DNA of 64,000 nucleotides from Virgibacillus_O sediminis (GCF_042643265.1 NZ_JBHRRZ010000015.1:124001-188000); one strand, 5' to 3'; numbered from the stretch's first letter, positions 51,237 through 59,059 are shown. Notes: generated from the sequence alone by a model not told the origin. Program-made: numbers and translations.

Positions 51237-52700
51237 CTATCTTCTGCCTAACATCTTTTTGTATCGATCTAGAGGGTTGCTTTTCTTGCCTTGAATTTTG
51301 ATAAGAGCCTGAGTACCACTATCCACCTGGTCATCGTTCTTCCCATTCGGAAAAGAAGTGAATTCCTCTATAAGATCATTCACCCAAGGCGCTATCGATG
51401 GATGAGGCAGATACACATTACCGGATTCAACCAGAGGTGCAACTGCGTTGGCTCTAGCTTCTTTCCCACCTTCTGGATTAACGGGTATCAGCCCTGCTAT
51501 TTCATCCTGTAGCATTTGAATAACTGCAGGACCGTTTGCTTTATCCTCAATGTATTTTGCTTTTGCATCAGGGAACTTACTTGTCATGTTCCTTATGGCC
51601 TTCATGGTTTCCGGGAGGTTCATGCGATCCCTGAACTGATCGAGAAGAAAAAAGTTAGCGTCCCGTTTCCCCCATGCCTGTCCGACAACATAGTCGGAAG
51701 TCTTACTGTCTTTAAAAGTACAGTCCCACGATTGTACTTGCTTGTCCCAAATACGAGGGAGCACAACCACATCATCTGAGGATTTTAGTCGAGATTTCGT
51801 TTCATTATCAGGTACATAGAACTTCCACCAACGACGATTAAAAATAGCCCCGCCTGCTGGCGAAGGCCTTTGTTGGTATAGGGCGTTCCATGTACGGGTA
51901 CCCACTTCAATCTTCTTATTTTCTGCCCACTCTTCATCAAATCCTAATTCCGGGCATAGTGGCTCTCCTTCTTCCCGGTTCAGCAAGTCGTCATCATCTT
52001 CAGCGATTGCCGGCATGCGTATTCTCTCCCAGTCATAAGGACTGTTTTCCAGCAATCTGCCAACAAGATCATCCTCATGCCACCGGGTCATAATCACCAC
52101 TACGGATCCACCCTTATGTAAACGAGTGGACAGTGTCGCTTCCCATTCACCCCATACTTTATCCCGGATGGTCGGGGAGTCGGCTTCTTCTTTGTTCTTA
52201 AAGGGGTCATCGATTAAAAGTAAGTCAGCACCTTCACCAGTAATGGAACCGCCAATACCGGTAGCAATCATTCCGCCACGTTTTCCTTCAAGCCCCCAGT
52301 TATTTTGGGCAGCATTCACACTTGAGAGCTTTACGTCAAAAAGGGGCCCTCCGTATTCATTAACCTTCTCCCGGTTCAATCGTCCGAATTTACGTGCCAG
52401 GCTGTCCGAGTATGATGCAGCAATCACACGCTTATCAGGATTCTTGGAGAGAAAATAAGAGGGAAAAGACTCGGTAACGGTCATGCTTTTCCCATGGCGT
52501 GGTGGCATTTCGATAATGATGTGTTTCTGCTGGCCGTTTGCTATCGGTTCTAAACGCTCTGCAATATATTGCGTGTGCCGGAAATGCTTATAATTCCCTC
52601 TATGAACACGAACAACAAAGTCTCTAAACGACCGCCGCGCCAATTCATCTCGAGCTGCCGCTGCCAATGCTTCTTTTTGTTCACTTGTCAGAGTTGGCAA
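51237..52700 (-). CDS. Terminase large subunit
   Basis: The 487-residue packaging ATPase-nuclease has Walker A MPPRHGKSMTVTESF (about 63-77), Walker B DLLLIDDPFKNKEEAD (about 160), a nuclease domain starting near residue 318 (VQSWDCTFKDSKTSDYVVGQ), and a late acidic motif KNDDQVDSGTQA. TTG start overlaps the small subunit. Confidence 0.95.
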   Translation of the reverse strand: MPTLTSEQKEALAAAARDELARRSFRDFVVRVHRGNYKHFRHTQYIAERLEPIANGQQKHIIIEMPPRHGKSMTVTESFPSYFLSKNPDKRVIAASYSDSLARKFGRLNREKVNEYGGPLFDVKLSSVNAAQNNWGLEGKRGGMIATGIGGSITGEGADLLLIDDPFKNKEEADSPTIRDKVWGEWEATLSTRLHKGGSVVVIMTRWHEDDLVGRLLENSPYDWERIRMPAIAEDDDDLLNREEGEPLCPELGFDEEWAENKKIEVGTRTWNALYQQRPSPAGGAIFNRRWWKFYVPDNETKSRLKSSDDVVVLPRIWDKQVQSWDCTFKDSKTSDYVVGQAWGKRDANFFLLDQFRDRMNLPETMKAIRNMTSKFPDAKAKYIEDKANGPAVIQMLQDEIAGLIPVNPEGGKEARANAVAPLVESGNVYLPHPSIAPWVNDLIEEFTSFPNGKNDDQVDSGTQALIKIQGKKSNPLDRYKKMLGRR

Positions 52701-53085
52701 TCTTTCTCAACTCCTCCACAGATAAGCCGGATAGATCGACGTTGCTTTTTACCTCGCCGGAGTGTTCCACTTTATCGACGAAAGCGCCGTTAGTCTTAGC
52801 TATAAACTCAGAGGCTTTTAACCGATCTTTAGTCTCCTCAATGTTGTTTCTCATGACTGCCGTCCAATATTCCCGTACTTCTTTCATATCAGCTGTACGT
52901 TCGCTTTCCAACTCCCTGTTACGTTTTTTGATGTAATCTTGAATGACAGGTTTTGACAAGTTTTCAGTAGCGATGCGGTTAGCTGTTTTTGTACTGTATC
53001 CCGCGCGTCTAGCAGCTTCTGCGGCATTTCCTGTTTCGATATAGTAGTCACAAAATCTCTTCTGCTTTTCTGTTAAACCAGCCAT
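52681..53085 (-). CDS. Terminase small subunit
   Basis: The 134-residue protein has the Terminase_2 opening (LTEKQKRFCDYYIETGNAAE, then AARRAGYSTKTANRIATENL), an HTH for pac/cos binding. It overlaps the large subunit by 20 bases. Confidence 0.92.
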   Translation of the reverse strand: MAGLTEKQKRFCDYYIETGNAAEAARRAGYSTKTANRIATENLSKPVIQDYIKKRNRELESERTADMKEVREYWTAVMRNNIEETKDRLKASEFIAKTNGAFVDKVEHSGEVKSNVDLSGLSVEELRKIANSDK

Positions 53086-53112
53086 ATTACATCACCTATC
53101 CCTCCTAGTATC

Positions 53113-53152
53113 GTTTTAAGCATAAAAAAAGCACCCCTTGATAGGATGCTAA
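53113..53152 (-). terminator. repeat-type terminator E
   Basis: AGCATCC...GGGGTGCT stem with TTTTTTTATGCTTAAA on the minus strand, directly after the stop of the 150-residue gene and before the terminase promoter. It is of the same family as terminators A, B and D 21 kb away. Confidence 0.8.
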
Positions 53153-53601
53153 TGTTCTTTATATTTACTGTAGAGATGCTCATAAATTCCATCTATACTT
53201 TCCAAAAAAACTCTCTTATGATATTGAGCAGAATCTTTATCTGGGTCAAAAACTAATTCTGTATCATCTATCTTGATTGATATAGCTTTATAAAATTGGT
53301 CGCCACCTTTCTTTAGTAATTCCAGGCTTTTTATCGAAGAATATTTAATTAGTGTTTTTCGAAATAATTCATCGCTTTTTAAATCAACTTTGTATAAAAA
53401 ATCCTCACAAAAGAAGTAAATTTCATTCGGTTCATCTAGAAGGATTTTTTTAGGGTAAAAAAGTTCATAATCGGGAATTTCAAAATTATTAGCCGCTTCA
53501 AAAACTTCTATAGTTCTTTTTATTTCTGGATCAAATGAATGTCTGTTTCTACGCAAAGAACCGGATAGTTCCTCATAGTACTGTTTGTTTAAAATGTTCA
53601 T
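53149..53601 (-). CDS. Accessory protein of unknown function (moron)
   Basis: The 150-residue soluble protein (MNILNKQYYEELSGSLRRNR, DELFRKTLIKYSSIKSLELL) has a PH-like or beta-rich middle (YKAISIKIDDTELVFDPD), but I do not recognise it. It is AT-richer than the terminase genes, has GGGAGGTGA, and ends in terminator E, so it is an autonomous insert. Confidence 0.65.
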   Translation of the reverse strand: MNILNKQYYEELSGSLRRNRHSFDPEIKRTIEVFEAANNFEIPDYELFYPKKILLDEPNEIYFFCEDFLYKVDLKSDELFRKTLIKYSSIKSLELLKKGGDQFYKAISIKIDDTELVFDPDKDSAQYHKRVFLESIDGIYEHLYSKYKEH

Positions 53602-53660
53602 TCACCTCCCTCTCTCTTACATATTCTCCAGAGAAAGGAAGTTTCCTGCACAAAATATAT

Positions 53661-53882
53661 CTACAGCGCCAATGGCGTTTGAGCCCAAAAATAAATACCT
53701 GCTATAATTCCAAGACAAATAACACCGCTTATAAATTGGTTAGGCAAGCGCAATGCTTTTGCAATAAATCCTGCTAAAAATCCACCAGTTAGCATGATTA
53801 ATAAAAGGATTCCTAAATTTAATGCAAGGTCATTCATTGGCCCTCTAGCTTCCATCAAAGCTTTCCTTATCTCTTCTCCCAT
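53661..53882 (-). CDS. Small two-helix membrane protein
   Basis: The 73-residue protein has two hydrophobic segments (LALNLGILLLIMLTGGFLAG and ISGVICLGIIAGIYFWAQ). The ATG at 53882 follows GGGGGTGG; the longer frame to 54047 runs across the promoter of the opposite gene. Its C-terminus resembles the small protein at 31717 (YFW-x-Q). A holin-like or exclusion role is possible. Confidence 0.65.
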   Translation of the reverse strand: MGEEIRKALMEARGPMNDLALNLGILLLIMLTGGFLAGFIAKALRLPNQFISGVICLGIIAGIYFWAQTPLAL

Positions 53883-53979
53883 AGTTCCACCCCCGACTTC
53901 TTTATCGGAGAGGGAGCATAGAAATTTACAATATCTCGATAATCTTATGATACAATACTGCAAAAAAGGAGGAAATATC

Positions 53980-54066
53980 TTGAAAAGATTTTTAGCTTCC
54001 ATAATTGCCTTTATCGTTCTTTTAATAATTTTAGGAGCAATGGGCATGGATTTATGGCCTTTTTAA
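53980..54066 (+). CDS. 28-residue single-span membrane peptide, toxin-like
   Basis: TTG at 53980 is seven bases after a perfect GGAGG (AAAAAAGGAGGAAATATC). The product MKRFLASIIAFIVLLIILGA-MGMDLWPF is one hydrophobic span with a basic start. It has a probable extended -10 (TGATACAAT) 25-35 bases upstream and a terminator 3 bases after its stop. It is one of the few plus-strand genes in the prophage core. Size and form resemble type I toxins such as TxpA or BsrG, but no antisense RNA is proven. Confidence 0.65.
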   Translation: MKRFLASIIAFIVLLIILGAMGMDLWPF

Positions 54067-54068
54067 AC

Positions 54069-54092
54069 TAAAAGACTCCCGAAAGGGAGTCT
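54069..54092 (+). terminator. terminator of the 28-residue peptide gene
   Basis: AGACTCCC-GAAA-GGGAGTCT, an 8-bp stem with a GNRA loop, followed by AAATTATT; the A tract before it also suits the minus strand. Confidence 0.75.
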
Positions 54093-54149
54093 AAATTATT
54101 CCGTTCTAGCTGGCGAGTATCAACCTCGCCTGTCCTGCCTTCCATTCTA

Positions 54150-54608
54150 TCATGCGGAATTTTTATCCAACAAATCCGTCAAGAAATGGCATTTTTGGCA
54201 TAATTGGCCTAACATATCCTCTTTCATCTCGCGAATCTTATTCCTATTCACTCCCAGATGATCCGCAATAGACCGATAGCTCATCCCCTCCATCATGCAG
54301 TCCAGAATGATTTTATGCTGCTCCTCCTTCAGGTAATCAATCAACCTCTCAATGGCATCTACTTTCTCGGAGTATTGGATCCATCTTTGATACTGTCTTT
54401 TTTCTCGTGCATCCATGGCATCCATTTCGGCAGCACTCTTAATATTCGTATTCGGTTTCGGGAGGGTAGCTTCTACCCCGTATTGGGCTACCATGCCAGC
54501 TGAAGGGACTTGACTGAATCCTCCCCAGATAATGCTACTAATCCGGTCGAGCTCCCTCTTCCTCCAATGATACTGGTAGATCAGATTCTCCAACTGCTTT
54601 TTGTTCAT
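54150..54608 (-). CDS. ArpU-like late transcription regulator
   Basis: The 152-residue protein has a coiled-coil-like N-terminal half and a sigma-region-4-type HTH (LDCMMEGMSYRSIADHLGVN-RNKIREMK). ArpU/RinA-type proteins turn on late operons from just upstream of the terminase, where this gene lies. ATG at 54608 follows AAGGGGGCGG. Confidence 0.8.
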   Translation of the reverse strand: MNKKQLENLIYQYHWRKRELDRISSIIWGGFSQVPSAGMVAQYGVEATLPKPNTNIKSAAEMDAMDAREKRQYQRWIQYSEKVDAIERLIDYLKEEQHKIILDCMMEGMSYRSIADHLGVNRNKIREMKEDMLGQLCQKCHFLTDLLDKNSA

Positions 54609-54726
54609 TCCATTCCGCCCCCTTGAATAGTTGTTGAACATAATCACTGCGCTTAATCGGGTTTCCCACTCCCGTCCGTCTATCCCGCCTGTAGTCGCTG
54701 ACTTTCCACTGATATTGATAATTCAT
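54538..54726 (-). CDS. Small phage protein overlapping the late regulator
   Basis: The 62-residue frame (MNYQYQWKVSDYRRDRRTGV) has GGAG six bases before ATG at 54726. It overlaps the regulator by 71 bases in a different frame, so only its first 40 residues are supported by non-overlapping DNA. A GTG at 54738 is an alternative start. Confidence 0.45.
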   Translation of the reverse strand: MNYQYQWKVSDYRRDRRTGVGNPIKRSDYVQQLFKGAEWNEQKAVGESDLPVSLEEEGARPD

Positions 54727-54748
54727 TTTCCGCTCCACTTTTTTCACC

Positions 54749-54904
54749 TCATAACCAGACTACGGTCGCCACAAAAGCGGCCATCCCTGAAATGCAAATC
54801 AGTGTCATATCTAACGCCAAACTCTTATCATGCTTTTCTCCTATCACACCTATAAAACTCACGAAGATAACAATGAATAAGATCACTTGAAAGGCTATAA
54901 CCAT
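54749..54904 (-). CDS. Small membrane protein
   Basis: The 51-residue frame (MVIAFQVILFIVIFVSFIGV, later ICISGMAAFVATVVWL) has two hydrophobic segments and a strong AAGGAGG seven bases before the ATG. It is the first gene of the late-regulator group. Function unknown. Confidence 0.7.
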   Translation of the reverse strand: MVIAFQVILFIVIFVSFIGVIGEKHDKSLALDMTLICISGMAAFVATVVWL

Positions 54905-54925
54905 CAAATCCTCCTTTTAGAAACA

Positions 54926-54980
54926 AAAAAGAAGACACCAAACGAGACGCCGGTTAAGCGTTCATTCAGTGTCCTCCAGT
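54926..54980 (-). terminator. terminator after the accessory membrane gene
   Basis: GGACACTGAATGAACG and CGTCTCGTTTGGTGTC form an imperfect stem followed by TTCTTTTTTG on the minus strand. Confidence 0.65.
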
Positions 54981-54993
54981 TGACTGGTAGAAC

Positions 54994-55770
54994 TTATTTT
55001 GTTTTACTTCTAAACTTTTTAGTCAATACATGCTTTGAGTTTAATATCAACTCAAAGTACTTACCTTTATATCCGAACTCTATGTTCTTTCTATCATCCC
55101 AATACAATTCGTAAACTGTTAACCAGTTCCTTTGATCTGTGTCTTTACAATGAACATACAATTCCAAAACTGGATAAGGAATATCGAAACTGTTAAAGAC
55201 ACTTTCACTAGTAATTAAATAGTTTGTCAATATAATAAAGTAGCTTGGAAGTATTAACGTAATTTCTTCCTGCGGGGTCAATGGGTCTGCATGTAATAGT
55301 GGCCTGGTTATTGAGTAATCAAATTCTGTGTTCCCGTCGTCGCCTTTTAATGATGCTTGAGTTAAAATAGTTTCTTTTTTTCCTTCAAAAAATTCAGGGT
55401 TACGTAACTCCATGGAAGGTGGGGATTCAGATTTAAAAGATACTAGTAAGTCTTCCATTTCTTTATAATTTTTAAATGCATAACTATAGTTCATATCAAT
55501 TATAGATTCTTTACCGTAGTTTTTAACGACTATTTTTACTTCAGACCATTTCCTACCAATCTTAGCTTTTGATTCCCAATCAGTTAAAAGGCTTATGTCT
55601 GAAAGACTAAATTTTGTAACTAATGGTGATACAATCGGGGTTCTTTCTTTATCATATTTGTACTTCTGGAACCATACAGTAATTACTGCAACTACTGATG
55701 CAAGTACTGAAGCAATTGATCCGGCTATTGCCCACCAATTGATACTGTTGGATTGCTCTATTATGATCAA
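54994..55770 (-). CDS. Membrane-anchored accessory protein (moron)
   Basis: The 258-residue protein has one N-terminal membrane segment (WWAIAGSIASVLASVVAVITVWF, residues 12-34) and a cytoplasmic or external beta-rich domain without a known motif. It is AT-rich compared with its neighbours and ends in a terminator, so it was probably acquired. Proteins of this shape are common as phage conversion genes; no function can be assigned. Confidence 0.65.
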   Translation of the reverse strand: MIIIEQSNSINWWAIAGSIASVLASVVAVITVWFQKYKYDKERTPIVSPLVTKFSLSDISLLTDWESKAKIGRKWSEVKIVVKNYGKESIIDMNYSYAFKNYKEMEDLLVSFKSESPPSMELRNPEFFEGKKETILTQASLKGDDGNTEFDYSITRPLLHADPLTPQEEITLILPSYFIILTNYLITSESVFNSFDIPYPVLELYVHCKDTDQRNWLTVYELYWDDRKNIEFGYKGKYFELILNSKHVLTKKFRSKTK

Positions 55771-55816
55771 TAATCTTCCTCATTTCACCCCACTAGTGGA
55801 TAATGGAGCTTTGCTC

Positions 55817-56140
55817 TCATTCGATATCTACTGAGTCTCTTGTTATGTCTCCATTATTTTCTGCTGACTGTTCCTTTAAGGTCTTTACTGCAAACTCTAA
55901 CGAATCTATGAAAGTTTCCAGTTCGGTATCTCCTCCCAATATTATTTCCAGGCTATCCACCTCTTCATAATATTGCCCATTTACAGAGACTCTCAAATCA
56001 CTGCTTGCCTCATCCTTCAGTTTGAAGTAGGTGCGACCCCTATGACCTGAATCTCCACCTCGTGGCCCGTTTGTACCCACAGTCGCTTTAAGAATATTAG
56101 CACTAACAAATTCTTTAGATCTTGTTTCAACTCTTGGCAT
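55817..56140 (-). CDS. Phage protein of unknown function
   Basis: The 107-residue protein has a glycine-rich stretch (GTNGPRGGDSGHRGRTYFKL) and an acidic end. AAAAGGAGG precedes the ATG. No family recognised. Confidence 0.6.
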   Translation of the reverse strand: MPRVETRSKEFVSANILKATVGTNGPRGGDSGHRGRTYFKLKDEASSDLRVSVNGQYYEEVDSLEIILGGDTELETFIDSLEFAVKTLKEQSAENNGDITRDSVDIE

Positions 56141-56154
56141 ATAGCTTCCTCCTT

Positions 56155-56355
56155 TTAAAAATCTTCGCCTTCATCAAACTTAACTCGCTTCACCTTTCCC
56201 TGGTGTGTAATTATTTTTGTTTCTCCGTGAGGTGGTAATTCCGCTAATTTCGCTTTACCTTCACAGACAACAATGGCAAAGTTTTCCTCTTGCTCCATTA
56301 TATCAATTTCTAGTGTCATTGTCTTTGGGTCGACTTCTATTTCTATTAATCTCAA
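56155..56355 (-). CDS. xtrA: XtrA-like phage protein
   Basis: The 66-residue protein matches PBSX XtrA and relatives (LAELPPHGETKIITHQGKVK, then RVKFDEGEDF). XtrA lies in the middle region of PBSX; function unknown. Confidence 0.8.
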   Translation of the reverse strand: MRLIEIEVDPKTMTLEIDIMEQEENFAIVVCEGKAKLAELPPHGETKIITHQGKVKRVKFDEGEDF

Positions 56356-56448
56356 TAGGGCCCCCTCCTGTGCTATAATATAATTGTCAATGTGTTAGCT
56401 GGGAGCCACTACTCCTGGCTTCTATTCTTTCTCCAACTTATTCAGGCA

Positions 56449-56625
56449 TCAGCTGCACACCTTTCCAGAAGAATCATCAGAGGGGATCCAGGGTCTGCTT
56501 ATGCTATTCTCCATCACAACTTCCTTTGTGGAAAAGCGTGTGTCGCATGACTTACACTCCCGGCGCCTTCTCCCTCTACGGTTGTCAATGACTCTTGTTT
56601 TACCTCCACATTCCGGGCAATTCAT
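56449..56625 (-). CDS. NrdR-like zinc-ribbon microprotein
   Basis: The 58-residue protein is an isolated zinc ribbon (MNCPECGGKTRVIDNRRGRR, then RRECKSCDTRFSTKEVV) like that at the start of NrdR, without the ATP-cone. It might bind DNA or RNA. ATG at 56625 follows AAGGAGA. Confidence 0.75.
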   Translation of the reverse strand: MNCPECGGKTRVIDNRRGRRRRECKSCDTRFSTKEVVMENSISRPWIPSDDSSGKVCS

Positions 56626-56657
56626 CCGTCTGTCTCCTTTCCATAAGCTATCCCCAT

Positions 56658-56744
56658 CTATACTTCGATTAACTTTTCCTGGAAACATTTATCACAGATA
56701 TTTTCATGGCGGCTTACTTCTTCACCGCATTCTACACAATTCAT
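56658..56744 (-). CDS. 28-residue zinc-binding microprotein
   Basis: MNCVECGEEVSRHENICDKC-FQEKLIEV has two CxxC pairs. AAAGGGGTG lies before the ATG. The start region overlaps the rusA 3' end by 23 bases. Such microproteins are frequent in Bacillus phages, with unknown roles. Confidence 0.6.
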   Translation of the reverse strand: MNCVECGEEVSRHENICDKCFQEKLIEV

Positions 56745-57207
56745 TCTGGCACCCCTTTCTAAATTCCGTATCATCTACGCTGTCTATTTCCTTGATGGTG
56801 ACCTCTACCCGTGGATGGTCCGAGTAATATTTGCTGCTATATAGATCCACTACCTGAGAATCGTCCTTGTAAAGAATCCCATTTAGAGCATCGAGTACAC
56901 TCTTCGAATAATTATCAATGTCAGCTTTCACTATCGGACGCTTTTCACCTGTAATATAAAGCGCTCTGTCCTTTTTGGTGGTACTCTTAGGTATTTCCCT
57001 ATAGACCTTCATTCGGACGCTCAGTGGTGCCTCTGTTGGATATTTCGGCGCATGTTGTTTTGCAATAAGAGATACATAGTTTTTGTACTCTTTGGATTCC
57101 TTGGGATCATAGAGAATTGTGCAGCCCCTCTTATTTCCTCTCTTAATTTTCCCTGCCCGTGGTCTGCCCTGAGGTACTGGATTTCCGGGTATAACTAACT
57201 CAATCAT
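56722..57207 (-). CDS. rusA: RusA family Holliday junction resolvase
   Basis: The 161-residue protein has the RusA pattern: IPGNPVPQGRPRAGKI at the start, acidic metal-binding residues in KADIDNYSKSVLDALNG and LYKDDSQVVDL. It cuts branched DNA before packaging. Confidence 0.88.
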   Translation of the reverse strand: MIELVIPGNPVPQGRPRAGKIKRGNKRGCTILYDPKESKEYKNYVSLIAKQHAPKYPTEAPLSVRMKVYREIPKSTTKKDRALYITGEKRPIVKADIDNYSKSVLDALNGILYKDDSQVVDLYSSKYYSDHPRVEVTIKEIDSVDDTEFRKGCQNELCRMR

Positions 57208-57413
57208 GACTTTTCACCGAATGCATTAGCCGACTTCTGCTTTTCCTCGATGTGCATCCATTCCAGTGAGTAGAGGGATAAATCTTGTAATCTCCTACCA
57301 TCCCTCGACTGGGATTTACCTAAAATACCCAGTTGCTGTATCAAGAGCCTCTTCCTTGCATTGATTTCTCTATCTCGGAGCTTCCGGTTGATACTTTCAA
57401 GTGTGTGGGTCAT
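57204..57413 (-). CDS. Small basic phage protein
   Basis: The 69-residue helical basic protein (TLESINRKLRDREINARKRL) overlaps both neighbours by four bases (ATGA). No family recognised; the coupling argues for a real gene. Confidence 0.65.
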   Translation of the reverse strand: MTHTLESINRKLRDREINARKRLLIQQLGILGKSQSRDGRRLQDLSLYSLEWMHIEEKQKSANAFGEKS

Positions 57414-57745
57414 TCTGCCACATCCCTTCTCTGCATGCTATCTTTAGTGGTAAAACCATTAGGGTAGCGCTTCTTGAGCTTGTTTATGTTAGTTTGAGCT
57501 ACTTCCTCGAGCGTTAGTCCGAGCGCATCAGCAGCTCTTGCCAAGTAATAGAGAATATCCCCCAATTCTTCCTCCGCATCTGAATAACTTAACGGGTGCC
57601 CTTGAAACACCACTTTCTTGATATGATCAGTGAATTCACCGCTTTCTCCGCTCAATCCCATAGAGAAGTTAATCAAGCAGCCTTCTTGATCATCTATTGA
57701 AGGTGCAGTTCTTTCTGTTTCTTTTTGATAATCATTAAGTTTCAT
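57410..57745 (-). CDS. MazG-like nucleotide pyrophosphohydrolase
   Basis: The 111-residue protein has the metal-binding MazG pattern (LSGESGEFTDHIKKVVFQGH and EEELGDILYYLARAADALG). It likely hydrolyses dNTPs or abnormal nucleotides; phage MazG proteins may also affect the alarmone response. ATG at 57745 follows GGAGG. Confidence 0.85.
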   Translation of the reverse strand: MKLNDYQKETERTAPSIDDQEGCLINFSMGLSGESGEFTDHIKKVVFQGHPLSYSDAEEELGDILYYLARAADALGLTLEEVAQTNINKLKKRYPNGFTTKDSMQRRDVAE

Positions 57746-57758
57746 TTCATTTCCTCCT

Positions 57759-57947
57759 TTATTCATCCGTTTCCTGCTGTATCGATACTTCCAAATCAAG
57801 GCCCGGGTTCTCTACTTCCAGCTCGTCCGCAATACGTTCCGAAGCTTCGCTCGTCGGCATTTCCTCGCCCTTATATACAATGGCCGGGTTGGAGCAACCT
57901 GTTAATACAACTCCCGCCATAGCTGATACGATAATTTTCTTTTTCAC
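57759..57947 (-). CDS. Small prophage lipoprotein
   Basis: The 62-residue protein has a lipoprotein signal (MKKKIIVSAMAGVVLTGCSN, lipobox LTGC, Cys18) and a 44-residue acidic mature part. GTG follows GAGGAGG. A small lipoprotein of a prophage fits superinfection exclusion, as with the Ltp lipoprotein of phage TP-J34, but its place in the early operon is unlike the usual conversion site. Confidence 0.7.
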   Translation of the reverse strand: MKKKIIVSAMAGVVLTGCSNPAIVYKGEEMPTSEASERIADELEVENPGLDLEVSIQQETDE

Positions 57948-57965
57948 TCGGTTTCCTCCTCGGTT

Positions 57966-58352
57966 TTACTTAAATTGATTTTTGTGTTCCAAGACATACC
58001 TTCTGCCCTCAATCTCGATAATAGTCGGTACTTCCTTCTTTACTTTTTTCACATCAATGATTGCTTTGTGTTTTTGACCTTTCTTCGGTGCAGGGGGAGC
58101 TTGCTGGGGCCGAAAAGCAAACGGCCTTTTAACCTCCCCCATCCTTGCCTGATGAAACAGGGCCAAGAAAACCTCATCAGGTTCTCTGCTGATGTTTTCC
58201 GCAATCTCCCTTACTTCCCAGCCGCTGTTCCACTGCTTGGTTATCTGCTTGAGCTGCTCTTTCGGAAAAGCAAGCTCCAGATCTTCCAGCACATACTCAT
58301 AACCGCCTGTTTTAGGCAGGATTGGAACTCGGTCTGTGGTCGCTGTATTCAT
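57966..58352 (-). CDS. Phage protein of unknown function
   Basis: The 128-residue protein has a helical HTH-like N-terminal part (LKQITKQWNSGWEVREIAEN-ISREPDEV) and a proline/lysine linker (PQQAPPAPKKGQKHKA). It may bind DNA. Start ATG overlaps the stop of the 55-residue gene (ATGA). Confidence 0.65.
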   Translation of the reverse strand: MNTATTDRVPILPKTGGYEYVLEDLELAFPKEQLKQITKQWNSGWEVREIAENISREPDEVFLALFHQARMGEVKRPFAFRPQQAPPAPKKGQKHKAIIDVKKVKKEVPTIIEIEGRRYVLEHKNQFK

Positions 58353-58516
58353 GCCAGCCCCCGCTTTCTCATCAGCTGCCGTGTTTCTTCTGCGTTGGGA
58401 ACCGCCCTATCTGCTACTGCGCTTTTATGTTCATTCCACTGGAGCCATTTGCGCTCCGTTTCCTCCTGTCTATCTTTAGGGTCAAATACCATCACGGATT
58501 TCATTCCTGCCCACAT
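58349..58516 (-). CDS. Small phage protein
   Basis: A 55-residue frame (MWAGMKSVMVFDPKDRQEET, later ADRAVPNAEETRQLMRKRG) after GAAGGTGG; its ATG overlaps the end of the YopX gene and its stop overlaps the next start. No family recognised. Confidence 0.65.
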   Translation of the reverse strand: MWAGMKSVMVFDPKDRQEETERKWLQWNEHKSAVADRAVPNAEETRQLMRKRGLA

Positions 58517-58884
58517 TAGCGACCACCTTCTAACAATTCAGGATGTTGGTAACTGTTACCGATCACCTTGCATTTGTGTGCATTATCTAAATAATCATAT
58601 TGCGCATTTCCGTCTATCGAGTAGTAAACCAAGAAAGCAGCATGCTCTGGCACGAATTTCACGTCAACTCGTATCCCTTCCGGACTTTCTAAAATGTGGC
58701 TTTCGTAGATCTCCTTGCCGTTCTTGTCTTTTAGGCCTGTGTATTGACTCATTGTTTTATATTCAATTGGAACCATATCCCACAAACTGTTGTACATATA
58801 CCAAGTTCCTCTGATATGGAATGGTTGTCTATATATCCATTTTTTACAGTTCATTACTTTTGCTCGATATTTAATCTCCCTCAT
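58516..58884 (-). CDS. YopX family protein
   Basis: The 122-residue protein has the YopX pattern (MREIKYRAKVMNCKKWIYRQ, SQYTGLKDKNGKEIYESHIL, CKVIGNSYQHPELL). YopX-like proteins are common in Firmicute phages without a known role. ATG at 58884 follows GGGGCGG. Confidence 0.88.
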   Translation of the reverse strand: MREIKYRAKVMNCKKWIYRQPFHIRGTWYMYNSLWDMVPIEYKTMSQYTGLKDKNGKEIYESHILESPEGIRVDVKFVPEHAAFLVYYSIDGNAQYDYLDNAHKCKVIGNSYQHPELLEGGR

Positions 58885-59057
58885 CAAACCGCCCCTTTCT
58901 TGATCACTTCATCAATCGTCACCTGGTTCTTCCAGAATTCCTCATCCGCCAGCGCCTTCAAATGCTTTTAATAGCAGACAGGGCCATAGCCCCGCTCGAT
59001 GCTTTTCTTATCTTTGAGCTTTCGATTACACCTTTCGCAAATAGTGCTCTCTATCAT
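58884..59057 (-). pseudogene. DUF6011-like zinc-finger gene interrupted by an in-frame stop
   Basis: ATG at 59057 opens MIESTICERCNRKLKDKKSI-ERGYGPVCY, a zinc-binding pattern (CxxC...GxGPVC). A TAA at 58968-58970 ends it after 29 residues, yet the same frame stays open for 27 further codons (KHLKALADEEFWKNQVTIDE-VIKKGAV) to a TGA that abuts the YopX start. The whole would be a normal early-phage protein of about 57 residues, so the TAA looks like a recent nonsense mutation; a genuine 29-residue microprotein is the alternative. Confidence 0.55.
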
Positions 59058-59059
59058 CC

